From: GCA-2737725 sp033763995
Lineage (GTDB): Bacteria; Pseudomonadota; Alphaproteobacteria; Rhodospirillales; Rhodospirillaceae
Reading direction: 5' to 3'
DNA: 64,000 bases
Assembly (NCBI GenBank): GCA_033763995.1
Contig: JANRJL010000066.1
Location: 1 to 64,000, forward strand
The position numbers were made by a program, and so were the translations under genes. Positions 8,514-17,216 of this stretch are shown in pieces (within the stretch, counting starts at the first letter, position 1; each line of letters begins with the position of its first letter). The notes below the pieces were generated by a model that did not search any database, had not been told where the DNA came from, and saw nothing but the letters and a program-made list of their open reading frames with translations.

Positions 8514-8903
8514 TTAGCGCGCGTCCTCGTTCAAGCCACGCCCAAGTTCGATCAGATACGACTGGATCAAGACGTAGTCATGGTTCGCCATGAGATCGTC
8601 GTCGCGGTCGGCCAGCGCGTAAAGCTCGTTCAGGGCGGCGCTGAGCGCGGTCTCGATGGGGGCCCGGTTCGGCCTTGGAGTTGCCGATAGTTGCTGTTCG
8701 AGTGCCGCCAGCCTGTGGAGGACGTGCGTGACGTTGGGGTTCGGGCTGTCGGCTACTTTGAGGAGTTCCACCACCAATCCCTGGCGGCGGGCGTAGAGGT
8801 TATCAAGTACCTGTGACGCGGTTCGCAGTGTCTTGACGCGCCAAACACCAGCAGCCAGCGCCGCCACGGCGAGCAAACCCAGAAAAATCCAAAGAGAATC
8901 CAA
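8514..8903 (-). CDS. Small LemA-like membrane-anchored protein
   Basis: There is no ATG in this frame before the membrane segment. The TTG at 8903 was chosen because GAGG lies 5 nt upstream and the frame then encodes MDSLWIFLGLLAVAALAAGVW, one N-terminal transmembrane helix. The following 100 residues are helical (LDNLYARRQGLVVELLKVAD, LHRLAALEQQL, and C-terminal LMANHDYVLIQSYLIELGRGLNED). They resemble a short LemA family protein, including the ANxxYxxLQxxL-like helix. The start lies 8 nt past the rlmN stop, so it is probably translated from the rlmN message. The function is unknown and the start is uncertain. Confidence 0.5.
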   Translation of the reverse strand: MDSLWIFLGLLAVAALAAGVWRVKTLRTASQVLDNLYARRQGLVVELLKVADSPNPNVTHVLHRLAALEQQLSATPRPNRAPIETALSAALNELYALADRDDDLMANHDYVLIQSYLIELGRGLNEDAR

Positions 8904-8910
8904 CAGCGCC

Positions 8911-10122
8911 TCAAGCGTGAAAGGCGGTTTCTTTTTCCTGCCACACGGATTGGGCCATTTCGCGCTCCTCGGCCTCGCGTTCGCGTTTCTCCTTGGCCGA
9001 CAGCCGTTCGGAGTCCGTGCGCAGTTGCCCGCAGGCGGCCAGAATGTCGCGTCCACGCGGCGTGCGCACGGTAGCGGTGAAGCCCGCTTTATACAGCGTG
9101 TCGGAAAACGCCTGGATGGTGGTCTCGTCGGGACACTCGTAGATCGCGCCGGGCCAGGGATTGAAGGGAATCAGGTTGAACTTGCAGGGAATCCCCGCGA
9201 CCAGTTTGATCAACGCACGCGCATGGGACGCACTATCGTTCACGCCCTTGAGCAGTACGTATTCGAAGGTAATGCGCCTTGAGTTCTGCGCGCCGGGATA
9301 GTCGCGGCAGGCCGCCATCAATTCTTTCAGGGGGTATTTCTTGTTGATGGGCATGATGGCCGAGCGCGTGTCGTCGTCGGGCGCGTGCAGCGAAATCGCC
9401 AAGTTCACGCCCAGCTCCTCGCCGCAACGCTTGATCTCGGGCACCACGCCGGAAGTTGATAAGGTGATGCGTCGCTTGCCCAGTGCAATGCCGTCATCGG
9501 CCATGATGATTTTCAGCGCGCTTGCGACGTTGTCGAAATTGTACAGGGGCTCGCCCATGCCCATCATGACGATGTTCGACAGCATGCGCCGTTCGTCGGT
9601 GGGCGTGGGCCACTCGCCGTAGGAATCGCGCGCCACCATGAACTGGCCCACGATTTCCGCCGCCGTCAGGTTGCGCACCAATCGTTGCGTGCCGGTGTTG
9701 CAGAACCGGCAGGTCAGCGTGCAGCCCACTTGCGAGGACACGCACACCGCGCCGCGATCGTCCTCGGGGATGAACACGGTCTCGGCTTTCTGGCCGTCGT
9801 CGAAGGCCAGCAACCACTTGCGGGTGCGATCCACCGAGGTTTGCTCGCGTGCCACCGTGGGCCGGGCGATGGTGTGGCGGTCTTCCAGCTTGGCGCGCAA
9901 TTCTTTGCCCAGGTCCGTCATCTCGGCGAAACTGCGCGCGCCGCGATGATAGATCCAATGCCACAGTTGCTTGGCGCGGAAGGGCTTCTCGCCCAGCGCC
10001 GCCACGGCCTGTTTCATCTCGTCGCGGCTATGCCCAATGAGGTTGGTGCGCCCATCGCCGGATCGGCCCGGGAGTTGGGGGGTGGGCTGCGTCGCAGCGG
10101 GTGTGTTGTGCTCGTGGTCCAT
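8911..10122 (-). CDS. rlmN: Dual-specificity 23S rRNA/tRNA adenine-C2 methyltransferase RlmN
   Basis: The 403-residue radical SAM enzyme methylates C2 of A2503 in 23S rRNA and A37 in some tRNAs. The iron-sulfur motif CTLTCRFC (Cys134, 138, 141) follows VCVSSQVG. MGMGEPLYNFDNV, ITLSTSGVVP, AISLHAP and the C-terminal RTPRGRDILAACGQL with the resolving Cys are all present. Both catalytic cysteine regions are intact. The C-terminal 30 residues are charged and lineage-specific. Confidence 0.97.
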   Translation of the reverse strand: MDHEHNTPAATQPTPQLPGRSGDGRTNLIGHSRDEMKQAVAALGEKPFRAKQLWHWIYHRGARSFAEMTDLGKELRAKLEDRHTIARPTVAREQTSVDRTRKWLLAFDDGQKAETVFIPEDDRGAVCVSSQVGCTLTCRFCNTGTQRLVRNLTAAEIVGQFMVARDSYGEWPTPTDERRMLSNIVMMGMGEPLYNFDNVASALKIIMADDGIALGKRRITLSTSGVVPEIKRCGEELGVNLAISLHAPDDDTRSAIMPINKKYPLKELMAACRDYPGAQNSRRITFEYVLLKGVNDSASHARALIKLVAGIPCKFNLIPFNPWPGAIYECPDETTIQAFSDTLYKAGFTATVRTPRGRDILAACGQLRTDSERLSAKEKREREAEEREMAQSVWQEKETAFHA

Positions 10123-10427
10123 GGCGGGCGTGTTCTACGCCGAAACGCCCCAAGGCAAAAGAAAATCCGCCACGGCAAAAAGCCGGACAAAAGCCGAATT
10201 TTTTCACCGATTTCAGGGTCTTAACTCCCTTTTGCCTCGGGCTCTGCTTGTCAGGCTCCGCCCCCATCGATAATACTGCGGGGCCCCGTCTTGGGGACGC
10301 CGGTCGACTCGCCTCTTCGCGTGCCCAGGGCGCGCAACAATCTGAGGAATTGGAGACGGTTGGCCGCGGGCTTGATGGGCCTGCGGGAAGGCATGGCGAG
10401 ATGCGGCGCGAGGGAGATGAGGGGTCC
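10123..10427. other. Divergent intergenic region between rlmN and the OmpA-type lipoprotein gene
   Basis: These 305 bp lie between two divergent genes and must hold both promoters. The stretch 10140-10230 is relatively A-rich (CAAGGCAAAAG, GCAAAAAGCC, CGAATTTTTTC). No clear gene, palindrome or convincing -35/-10 pair was found. GAGGGG just before 10428 is the ribosome binding site of the downstream gene. Confidence 0.5.
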
Positions 10428-11297
10428 ATGGTGAGGAATGTTGTCTGGCGGGCCACCACGGCCATTGCGTTGTCCATGGGCGTGGTTGCTTGCGCCGGGT
10501 CCGACAATGTCGATGTCGTGCGCACGATGTCCAACAAGGGTGCGGCGTTTCATCAGGCGCTGCAGAAAGATTATTCCGATCTCGCGACGTCCGAGCGCGC
10601 GCAAGGCGATTGGAAAGACACGGTGTATTTCACGGGCCGCGCGGTCCGTGCCGCCGGCGGCGAGACCTTTCCGCCCCAGGCCGTCAATGAGCGCCAACTG
10701 CCCGACACTTATGTTCGCGATCTCTCCGAGGCGCGCACGCGCCTGATGGCGGTGCTGACCGACGACAATCGCCGCGCGCTGCCGGCCCAAGCTTCGCTGG
10801 CGCAAACCGGTTTCGATTGCTGGATGGAACAGCAGGAGGAAAACTTCCAGCCCGAGGACATCGAGGCCTGCAAGCGCACCTTCAACACGGCCCTGGCCGC
10901 ACTTGAGCGCGGCGCGGTGGAACGCCCGGCGCAGCCCCCGCCGCCCAAGGCGGACATGGCGCTGCCGATGCAGTTCCAGATTCTGTTCGACTTCAACAGC
11001 GCCGGCCTCACGGCCGATGCGCAAAAAACCGTGGGCGACATCGGCGCGGCGTATAAGAAATACAACCCGGCCACGGTGCTGGTGGTGGGCCACACCGATA
11101 CCTCCGGGTCCAGTGACGCCAACATCATGCTGTCGCAACGCCGCTCCGAGACCGTGGCCAACGCGCTCGCGGGCGAGGGCGTGCCGCAAAACAAGATGCG
11201 CATCGAGGCTTACGGCGAGGAGCGCCCGGCGGTGAAATCGGGTGACGGCGTGAAGGAAGTCAAGAACCGCCGCGTCGACGTGGTCTTCGAGAAGTAA
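10428..11297 (+). CDS. OmpA-family peptidoglycan-binding lipoprotein
   Basis: The 289-residue product has an N-terminal signal ending in the lipobox GVVAC (lipidated Cys22). The middle part (about 25-180) has no recognised domain. The C-terminal OmpA domain is clear: ILFDFNSAGLTADAQ, VVGHTDTSGSSDANIMLSQRRSETVANAL and NRRVDVVF. This domain binds diaminopimelate in peptidoglycan, so the protein should tether the outer membrane to the wall. The ATG at 10428 was chosen for the signal peptide and the GAGGGG site 5 nt upstream. Confidence 0.85.
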   Translation: MVRNVVWRATTAIALSMGVVACAGSDNVDVVRTMSNKGAAFHQALQKDYSDLATSERAQGDWKDTVYFTGRAVRAAGGETFPPQAVNERQLPDTYVRDLSEARTRLMAVLTDDNRRALPAQASLAQTGFDCWMEQQEENFQPEDIEACKRTFNTALAALERGAVERPAQPPPPKADMALPMQFQILFDFNSAGLTADAQKTVGDIGAAYKKYNPATVLVVGHTDTSGSSDANIMLSQRRSETVANALAGEGVPQNKMRIEAYGEERPAVKSGDGVKEVKNRRVDVVFEK

Positions 11298-11333
11298 GCC
11301 GCCCGGCGCATCTGATTCGCGCCCACGCTGGCC

Positions 11334-12371
11334 TTGATCGGCGTCAACGCGATTCGCGCTCCATCGGCTGAACATGCCGCCGTGCCGAAGCAATCATCGC
11401 CGTTCGTTCAGACGTATCGCCCTCCCACGCGGCGCCAGGCGCTGGGCGCCGTCGTCACCAGTGGATTTGCCGCCGTGTCGCCCGTGCAAGCACAAACAAA
11501 CCTTGCGTCACTGTATCGCTCGGCGACGGGCAAGGCCGCGGTCATGGCCCTTTATGAGCGCAAGCTCTTAAGTCTGCCGTTCCGCCACGAAAGCCGCTGG
11601 GTCTCCACACAATTCGGGCAAACCCATGTGCTGTGCGCCGGCGTGCCCCACGGACCGCCCGTGGTCTTGATCCACGGCGTGAATTTCGCCGCACCCTTCA
11701 TGGCCGATTTTGTTCGTCCGCTCATGGACCACTTCCGCGTGTTCGTGCCCGACATCGCCGGCCAGCCCGGGCGCAGTTCGGAGACGCAACCAACGCCGGT
11801 CGATCATCACTACGCCGGTTGGCTCGCGGACGTGCTCGACGGGCTTGCGCTCGACGCGGCGTCGTTTCTTGGCGTGTCTTTCGGCGGCGCCGTCATCCTC
11901 GATCTCGCGGCCGCGATGCCTGCGCGCTTCTCAAAGGCCGTACTGATCGTTCCGGGCGGATTTGCCGTGGCGGGTTCGCCGCTCGCGTTGTTCCTACGAC
12001 TCCTTCTGCCGTGGCAGCTTTATCGCGTCTTCCCCGACCGCGAGAGAATCGCCGACGTGGTTCGCCCCTTGGCCTGGGAGTTGGACGACGACCACTATGA
12101 CTTCTTCGATGCGCTCCTGCGTCATGTGCGCTGGCTGATCCCGCCGCCGGGTCCTTTCGCGGCCGTCGACCTGAAAGATTTTCGCGCGCCCACGGCGCTC
12201 TATGCGGCACGCGAGGATATTTTCTTCCCCGGCGACGAGTTGGAACGCGTGGCGCGATCAACGATCAGCAACCTCGCCGAGACGATCGTTTATGACAGCA
12301 GTCACTATCCAACCAAGGCCATGCTGGCCGATGTGACGGTTCGCATGGCGCGATTTCTAAAAACCGCGTGA
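11334..12371 (+). CDS. Alpha/beta hydrolase with a probable Tat signal
   Basis: The 345-residue hydrolase has the oxyanion motif VLIHGVNF (114-115), the nucleophile elbow FLGVSFGG with Ser182, an acid in the YAAREDIFFPGDE segment and the catalytic His324 in DSSHYP, so the triad looks complete. The N-terminus contains PTRRQALGAVV and an Ala-rich stretch to VQAQ, resembling a twin-arginine signal. The TTG start at 11334 has no good ribosome binding site; GTG at 11382 is an alternative that keeps the signal. The substrate is unknown. It follows the OmpA lipoprotein gene by 36 bp. Confidence 0.75.
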   Translation: MIGVNAIRAPSAEHAAVPKQSSPFVQTYRPPTRRQALGAVVTSGFAAVSPVQAQTNLASLYRSATGKAAVMALYERKLLSLPFRHESRWVSTQFGQTHVLCAGVPHGPPVVLIHGVNFAAPFMADFVRPLMDHFRVFVPDIAGQPGRSSETQPTPVDHHYAGWLADVLDGLALDAASFLGVSFGGAVILDLAAAMPARFSKAVLIVPGGFAVAGSPLALFLRLLLPWQLYRVFPDRERIADVVRPLAWELDDDHYDFFDALLRHVRWLIPPPGPFAAVDLKDFRAPTALYAAREDIFFPGDELERVARSTISNLAETIVYDSSHYPTKAMLADVTVRMARFLKTA

Positions 12372-12384
12372 AGAGGGCGCGCCC

Positions 12385-13161
12385 CTAATACAACGCCTTG
12401 ATTGTTGGGTGATCGCCACACAGGGCGCAGGCCGGATCGCGATTCACCTTCACCGTGCGCGACGCGGCATCCAGCGCGTCGTAAATCATCAGCCGTCCCG
12501 CCATGCTTTGGCCGATGCCCAAGATCTCTTTCAGAATCTCGGTGGCCTGCAGCGTGCCCAGCACGCCCGCCACCGCGCCCAGAATACCGGCCTCGGCGCA
12601 GGTGGGAATTTGGCCCGCCGGCGGTTCATCCGCGTAGAGGCAGCGATAGCAGGGCCCGCCCGCGTGGGGCTTGAAGGTCGCGAGTTGCCCGTCGAAGCGT
12701 AGCACGGCGGCGCTCACCAGCGGCTTCTTGGCGAAGAAGCAGGCATCGTTCACCAGAAAACGCGTGGCGAAATTATCCGAACCGTCGGCGATCACGTCAT
12801 AGGCCGAGATCAGGTCCATGGCATTGGCGCTGGTCAGCCGCGCCTTATGCGGAATGATTTTCACATCGGGGTTGATGGCCGCCACGGCGGCTTGCGCGCT
12901 GTAGGTTTTCGGCGCGCCCACACGGGCCGTGGTGTGCAGCACCTGGCGCTGCAGGTTCGAGAGATCCACCGTGTCGTCGTCCACCACGCCGATGGTTCCC
13001 ACGCCCGCCGCTGCCAGGTACAAGATCACGGGCGAGCCCAATCCGCCGGCGCCGATCACCAGCACCCGCGCCTTGAGCAGCTTCTCCTGACCCACGCCGC
13101 CCACCTCGGGCAGCAGGATGTGGCGCGCATAGCGCTGAATTTGGGCCTCGGTGAAGTCCAT
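12385..13161 (-). CDS. moeB: MoeB/ThiF/HesA-type adenylyltransferase
   Basis: The 258-residue protein is an E1-like enzyme that adenylates the C-terminal glycine of a sulfur carrier such as MoaD or ThiS. Nucleotide-binding VIGAGGLGSP is at about 36-44, with DLSNLQRQVLH, ADGSDNFATRFLVND and two zinc CxxC pairs (CYRC and CALC). There is no C-terminal rhodanese domain. Whether it serves molybdopterin or thiamine synthesis cannot be decided: no moa or thi gene is nearby. It is last in the minus-strand run GST-coaBC-dut-moeB. Confidence 0.88.
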   Translation of the reverse strand: MDFTEAQIQRYARHILLPEVGGVGQEKLLKARVLVIGAGGLGSPVILYLAAAGVGTIGVVDDDTVDLSNLQRQVLHTTARVGAPKTYSAQAAVAAINPDVKIIPHKARLTSANAMDLISAYDVIADGSDNFATRFLVNDACFFAKKPLVSAAVLRFDGQLATFKPHAGGPCYRCLYADEPPAGQIPTCAEAGILGAVAGVLGTLQATEILKEILGIGQSMAGRLMIYDALDAASRTVKVNRDPACALCGDHPTIKALY

Positions 13162-13165
13162 CAGA

Positions 13166-13207
13166 GCATTTTCCCGACAAGTGGGAACCGGTTGGCGTGA
13201 AAAATGC
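13166..13207. repeat. REP-like palindromic intergenic repeat
   Basis: Between dut and moeB lies an imperfect palindrome with outer arms GCATTTT (13166-13172) and AAAATGC (13201-13207) around a core reading AAGTGGGAACCGGTT. Dispersed hairpin repeats with this kind of core and GCAT-type ends are common in alphaproteobacterial genomes, notably Rhizobiales. Only this copy was seen in the window. It begins 4 bp upstream of the moeB ATG, so it lies in the dut-moeB transcript. Confidence 0.6.
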
Positions 13208-13224
13208 GACCAAACAAAAACATT

Positions 13225-13689
13225 TCAGCTCTTGTGCGCCGTGCCGGTCGAGCCGAAGCCGCCGGCGCCGCGCGCGGTGTCGGTGAGTTCAGTCGTGTCC
13301 CGCCATTGCACGTGGGCGTGAGCCGCCACCACCATTTGCGCGATGCGCAGCCCCCGCGTGATGGTGAAGGGCTCCGTGCCGTGGTTGATGAGGATCACGC
13401 CGATCTCGCCGCGATAATCGGCGTCGATGGTGCCCGGCGTATTGAGCACGGTCACACCGTTCTTGGCCGCGAGGCCTGAGCGCGGGCGCACTTGGGCCTC
13501 GTAACCTGGCGGCAGGGCGATGGCGTAGCCGGTGGGAATGATGGCGCGCGCGCCGGGGATCAACACCACGTCGGCCTTGATGGCGGCGCACAGATCCATG
13601 CCGGCGGCCTGGGCGGTGGCGTAAGTGGGCAGCGGCAAGTCCTCGGCGCCCGGCAGGCGTTTGATGGCAACGGCAATGTGTTCGGTCAT
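13225..13689 (-). CDS. dut: dUTP diphosphatase
   Basis: The 154-residue trimeric dUTPase keeps uracil out of DNA and makes dUMP for thymidylate synthesis. All five motifs are seen: AAGMDLCA, RPRSGLA, VLNTPGTIDADYRGE, RIAQMVV and the C-terminal ARGAGGFGSTG that closes the active site. The length is standard. It is 15 bp downstream of coaBC in the same orientation, a pairing typical of proteobacteria. Confidence 0.97.
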   Translation of the reverse strand: MTEHIAVAIKRLPGAEDLPLPTYATAQAAGMDLCAAIKADVVLIPGARAIIPTGYAIALPPGYEAQVRPRSGLAAKNGVTVLNTPGTIDADYRGEIGVILINHGTEPFTITRGLRIAQMVVAAHAHVQWRDTTELTDTARGAGGFGSTGTAHKS

Positions 13690-13704
13690 GGAACGATCTT
13701 GAGA

Positions 13705-14931
13705 TTAAAAATTCTGTGCGACATGGGCCGCGATGCGCTCGGCCAGGCGTTCGGCCACGGCGCGTTTTTTCATGGTGGGCCAACTGTCCACGCCCTCGGC
13801 GGTCACAACATGCACGGTGTTGGATTCGCCGCCGAACGCGCCCGTGCCGGGCGAGACATCGTTGGCGATGATCCAATCGCAGTTCTTTTCCGCCCGCTTG
13901 ATCTTGGCCTTTTCGATCACGTCGCCGGTCTCGGCGGCAAAACCGATCACCAGGCGCGGGCGGCTCGGGCTGGGTTGGGCCAGCGTGGCCAGAATATCCG
14001 GGTTAGGTGCCAAGTTGATGCGCGGCGGTGCGCCGCTTTTCTTGATCTTGGTGACGCTGGCATCGGCCACATGCCAGTCGGCCACGGCGGCCGCGCACAC
14101 CACAACTTCATAAGGCAACGCCGCGCGACAGGCTTTCAACATCTGCGCCGCCGTCTCGACGCGCACCACTTGCACGCCGTCGGGGTCGGCCTCGGCCGTG
14201 GGCCCGCTCACCAAAGTGACTTGCGCGCCCAACTGTGCGAGCGCCGCCGCGATGGCGTGGCCCTGCTTGCCCGAGGAGCGATTGGCGATGTAGCGCACCG
14301 GGTCGATGGCTTCGTGGGTCGGCCCGCTGGTGACCAGCATGCGCAATCGCGCCAGGGCCCCTTCCTCGCGGCCCTTTTGGAAGAACCGGCTCAGGGCCGC
14401 GATGATGTCGGGCACCTCGGCCAGGCGGCCGTCGCCCACCTCGCCGCAGGCCAAGTCCCCGGCCCCGGGGCCCACCACCGCCACGCCGCGCGCCTTCAGG
14501 GTTTCCAAATTCGCCTGTGTCGCCGGGTGGGTCCACATCATCACGTTCATGGAGGGCGCGATCATCACCGGCTTGTCCGTGGCCATGAGCGCGGTGGTGG
14601 CCAGATCATCCGCGATCCCAGCCGCCATTTTGGCCATGATGTCGGCGGTGGCCGGCGCCACCAGCACGATGTCGGCCTCGCGCGACAGGCGGATGTGGCC
14701 CATGTCGCTCTCGTCCATCAGCGAGAACAGATCTTGATAGATTTTTTGTCCCGACAGGGCCGCGAGGCTCAAGGGGGTCACGAATTGTGCGCCGCCCTTG
14801 GTGAGCACGCAGCGCACGCTGGCGCCCCGTTCGCGCAAGCGGCGAATGAGGTCGGGCACCTTCACGGCGGCGATGCCGCCCGCGACGATCAGCAGAATGC
14901 GTTTGTTGTCGAGCACGCCAGTGAAACCCAA
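13705..14931 (-). CDS. coaBC: Bifunctional phosphopantothenoylcysteine decarboxylase/phosphopantothenate-cysteine ligase
   Basis: The 408-residue fusion catalyses two steps of coenzyme A synthesis. The N-terminal flavoprotein decarboxylase (CoaC, about 1-190) has GGIAAVKVPDLIRRL, the substrate-binding PSMNVMMW and the active-site Cys in GDLACGEVGDGR. The C-terminal synthetase (CoaB) has SGPTHEAIDPVRYIANRSSGKQG, AAVADW and ANDVS. Both halves are complete. The coaBC-dut order is conserved. Confidence 0.96.
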   Translation of the reverse strand: MGFTGVLDNKRILLIVAGGIAAVKVPDLIRRLRERGASVRCVLTKGGAQFVTPLSLAALSGQKIYQDLFSLMDESDMGHIRLSREADIVLVAPATADIMAKMAAGIADDLATTALMATDKPVMIAPSMNVMMWTHPATQANLETLKARGVAVVGPGAGDLACGEVGDGRLAEVPDIIAALSRFFQKGREEGALARLRMLVTSGPTHEAIDPVRYIANRSSGKQGHAIAAALAQLGAQVTLVSGPTAEADPDGVQVVRVETAAQMLKACRAALPYEVVVCAAAVADWHVADASVTKIKKSGAPPRINLAPNPDILATLAQPSPSRPRLVIGFAAETGDVIEKAKIKRAEKNCDWIIANDVSPGTGAFGGESNTVHVVTAEGVDSWPTMKKRAVAERLAERIAAHVAQNF

Positions 14932-14972
14932 ACAAGTTGAGCGCGCACTCTAACCTACTCAGGATGGGTCGC

Positions 14973-15611
14973 CTACCCGCCAGAACTTGTATCGATGATC
15001 TTTCCGTTGCCCAAATCGAGCGGCCCTAAGTCGCCCAGCACCCGCTCAACCCAACGCGCCACTTGAGGCCATGCGGTGAGTGGGAAACCAGCTTGATGAG
15101 AAAACCGCGTATAAGCGACAAGCGCAATATCGGCGAGCGTCAAACGCCCGGCGACGAAATAGGCATGCTTGGCCAAGTGATTGTTCATGAGGGTCAGCAC
15201 GGCTTGGCATTGACCCGCAAGAGACGGATCGATCTCGCTTTCGCTTTTCTTGAGCTCATGGAGCTGGAAGCGACGCACCGCGATGGCTTTCTCGTGGCTG
15301 TATTGTTCCCAGAACAACCATTGCATCATTTGCGCGCGATCGTAGGCATCGGTTGGGATGAGGTCCGAGCCCTCGGCCAGATAAAGCATGATGGCGTTGG
15401 ATTGCGCCAGCACCCGCCCGTCGCTCAGAACCACGATGGGAACCTGACCTGCCGGGCTTAGGGCCAGGAATTCCGGCGCGCGGGTTTCCTTGCGCACCAC
15501 GCTGGTCTCGGTCCAGCGAAACGGAACGCCGCATCGCCGCGCGACGAAGGCAACCTTGTGACAATTTCCCGAGATGATATCCCCGTAGATCGTGATGGGT
15601 TGTGTCGTCAT
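14973..15611 (-). CDS. Glutathione S-transferase family protein
   Basis: The 212-residue protein has a thioredoxin-like N-terminal domain with SGNCHKVAFVARRCG, SPAGQVPIVV (cis-Pro glutathione site) and LAQSNAIMLYLAE (Glu/Gln-Ser site). A helical C-terminal domain with ADIALVAYTRF, the N-capping box of GSTs, follows. The SGNCHK segment places a Ser or Cys at the thiol-activating position. The substrate is unknown. It sits between ubiB and coaBC on the minus strand. Confidence 0.87.
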   Translation of the reverse strand: MTTQPITIYGDIISGNCHKVAFVARRCGVPFRWTETSVVRKETRAPEFLALSPAGQVPIVVLSDGRVLAQSNAIMLYLAEGSDLIPTDAYDRAQMMQWLFWEQYSHEKAIAVRRFQLHELKKSESEIDPSLAGQCQAVLTLMNNHLAKHAYFVAGRLTLADIALVAYTRFSHQAGFPLTAWPQVARWVERVLGDLGPLDLGNGKIIDTSSGG

Positions 15612-15648
15612 GCCGCCTTTTCCTCAATCACTTATCGCCACAGCCGCA

Positions 15649-17214
15649 CTAAGGCCGTCCAACGAGAAAAAACAAAATCACCACGGCGGCCACGGCCCAG
15701 GGCCACAGCCGCGACCAGGCGCCGCGATCCTCGCCGCGAAGGACCCGCGCGGTGTCGGGGTGCAACTTCAAGCCCTGGCTGCGAATCTCGGCGGTGGCGG
15801 CGTCCACGCGGTCGATGATGCGGGGCACCTTGGCCAGGGTGGCCAGGGCGCTTTCGGCCGCTGTCATCACTTGCGCCTCGGGGCCCAATTGCTCGCGCAT
15901 CCAGCCCTCGATCATGGGCTGGGCCAACTCCCACATGTTGGTCTCGGGCGCCAAATTGCGGCCCACGCCTTCGGCCACCAGCATGCTCTTTTGCAGCAGC
16001 AAGAGTTGCGGCTGGGTCTGCATCTCGAAGGTCTCGGTGATGCGGAACAACTGGCCCAACAGTCGCGCCAGTGAAATCTCGGAAATCGGTTTCCCGAGAA
16101 TCGGCTCGGCGATGGACCGACACGCCTGCGCGAAGGCATCCACCGATTTGTGGGCGGGCACGTAGCCGGCGTTCACGTGCACCTCGGCGACTTTTTTGTA
16201 ATCCCGCGTGATGAAGCCCAGCAGCATCTCGGCCAATGTGCGCTGGGTGGCGCGATCAATGCGGCCCATGATGCCGAAGTCCATGGCGATCACCGTGCCG
16301 CCGGGCTCGCCCTCGCCGGGTGCCGTGACGAACAGATTCCCCGGGTGCATGTCGGCGTGAAAAAAGCCGTGGCGAAACACCATCTTGAAGAAGACCTCGG
16401 CTGCGGTCTTGACCACCGCCACGGGGTCAAGCCCGGCGGCGGCGATGGCCGCGCGGTCATCGACGCGCAGCCCCGCGACCCGCTCCAGCGTCAGCACGCG
16501 CTCCGAGGTGCGTTGCCAATCCACCGATGGAATCTTGAACGACGGATCGTTCGCGAAATTTTCGGCCATCTCCTGGGCGGCGGCCGCCTCGAAGCGGAAG
16601 TCCATTTCCAGGCGCACGGTCTCTGCGAAGGTCGCCACCACGTCGCGGGGCTTGAGACGCGCAAGCTGCGGCATGACGCGCACGGCCATGTCCGCCAGCC
16701 AATAAAGCAGGGCGATATCGCGCGCGAAAGCCTCGGCAACCTGGGGCCGCAGCACCTTCACCGCCACCTCGCGGCCCTCGGTGGTGACGGCAAAATGCAC
16801 CTGCGCGATGGAGGCCGCCGCCACGGGGCGTTCATCGATGCTGGAAAACAGCGGCGCCACCGGCTTGCCAAAGTCGGCGGTGATCGTCGCGGACACGTCC
16901 TTGAAGGGAAACGGCGGCAAGCGATCTTGCAGTTCCGCCAGATCCGCCGTGACCTCATCACCCAGCAGGTCGGCCCGCGTCGACAACGCCTGGCCGAACT
17001 TGATGAAGGTGGGGCCCAAGGCGGTGAGCGCCAGGGCCAGACGTTGGCCGGGGCGTAACCCTTTCATTTTCGGCGACGGCCGCCAGATCGCGCCAAGCAC
17101 GCGCGCCAAGGACCGGCCCGAGGGATGCAGATCGGCCAGGAACAAGGCGTCATGACGCGCCAGTACGCGCGCGATGCCGATCAGCCGGCCGAGATGAGAC
17201 AACGTGCCCGGCAT
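15649..17214 (-). CDS. ubiB: UbiB atypical kinase-like ubiquinone biosynthesis protein
   Basis: The 521-residue protein belongs to the ABC1/ADCK/UbiB family, ATPases needed for ubiquinone assembly at the membrane. The family KxGQ motif (KFGQ, 72-75), AAASIAQVH (the alanine-rich loop), EVAVKVLRP with the catalytic Lys, HADMHPGNLF and MDFG are all present. C-terminal WPWAVAAVVILFFLVG is the membrane anchor. The ATG at 17214 starts 2 bp after the ubiE stop and gives the family N-terminus, so the long upstream extension was rejected. Confidence 0.95.
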   Translation of the reverse strand: MPGTLSHLGRLIGIARVLARHDALFLADLHPSGRSLARVLGAIWRPSPKMKGLRPGQRLALALTALGPTFIKFGQALSTRADLLGDEVTADLAELQDRLPPFPFKDVSATITADFGKPVAPLFSSIDERPVAAASIAQVHFAVTTEGREVAVKVLRPQVAEAFARDIALLYWLADMAVRVMPQLARLKPRDVVATFAETVRLEMDFRFEAAAAQEMAENFANDPSFKIPSVDWQRTSERVLTLERVAGLRVDDRAAIAAAGLDPVAVVKTAAEVFFKMVFRHGFFHADMHPGNLFVTAPGEGEPGGTVIAMDFGIMGRIDRATQRTLAEMLLGFITRDYKKVAEVHVNAGYVPAHKSVDAFAQACRSIAEPILGKPISEISLARLLGQLFRITETFEMQTQPQLLLLQKSMLVAEGVGRNLAPETNMWELAQPMIEGWMREQLGPEAQVMTAAESALATLAKVPRIIDRVDAATAEIRSQGLKLHPDTARVLRGEDRGAWSRLWPWAVAAVVILFFLVGRP

Positions 17215-17216
17215 GA

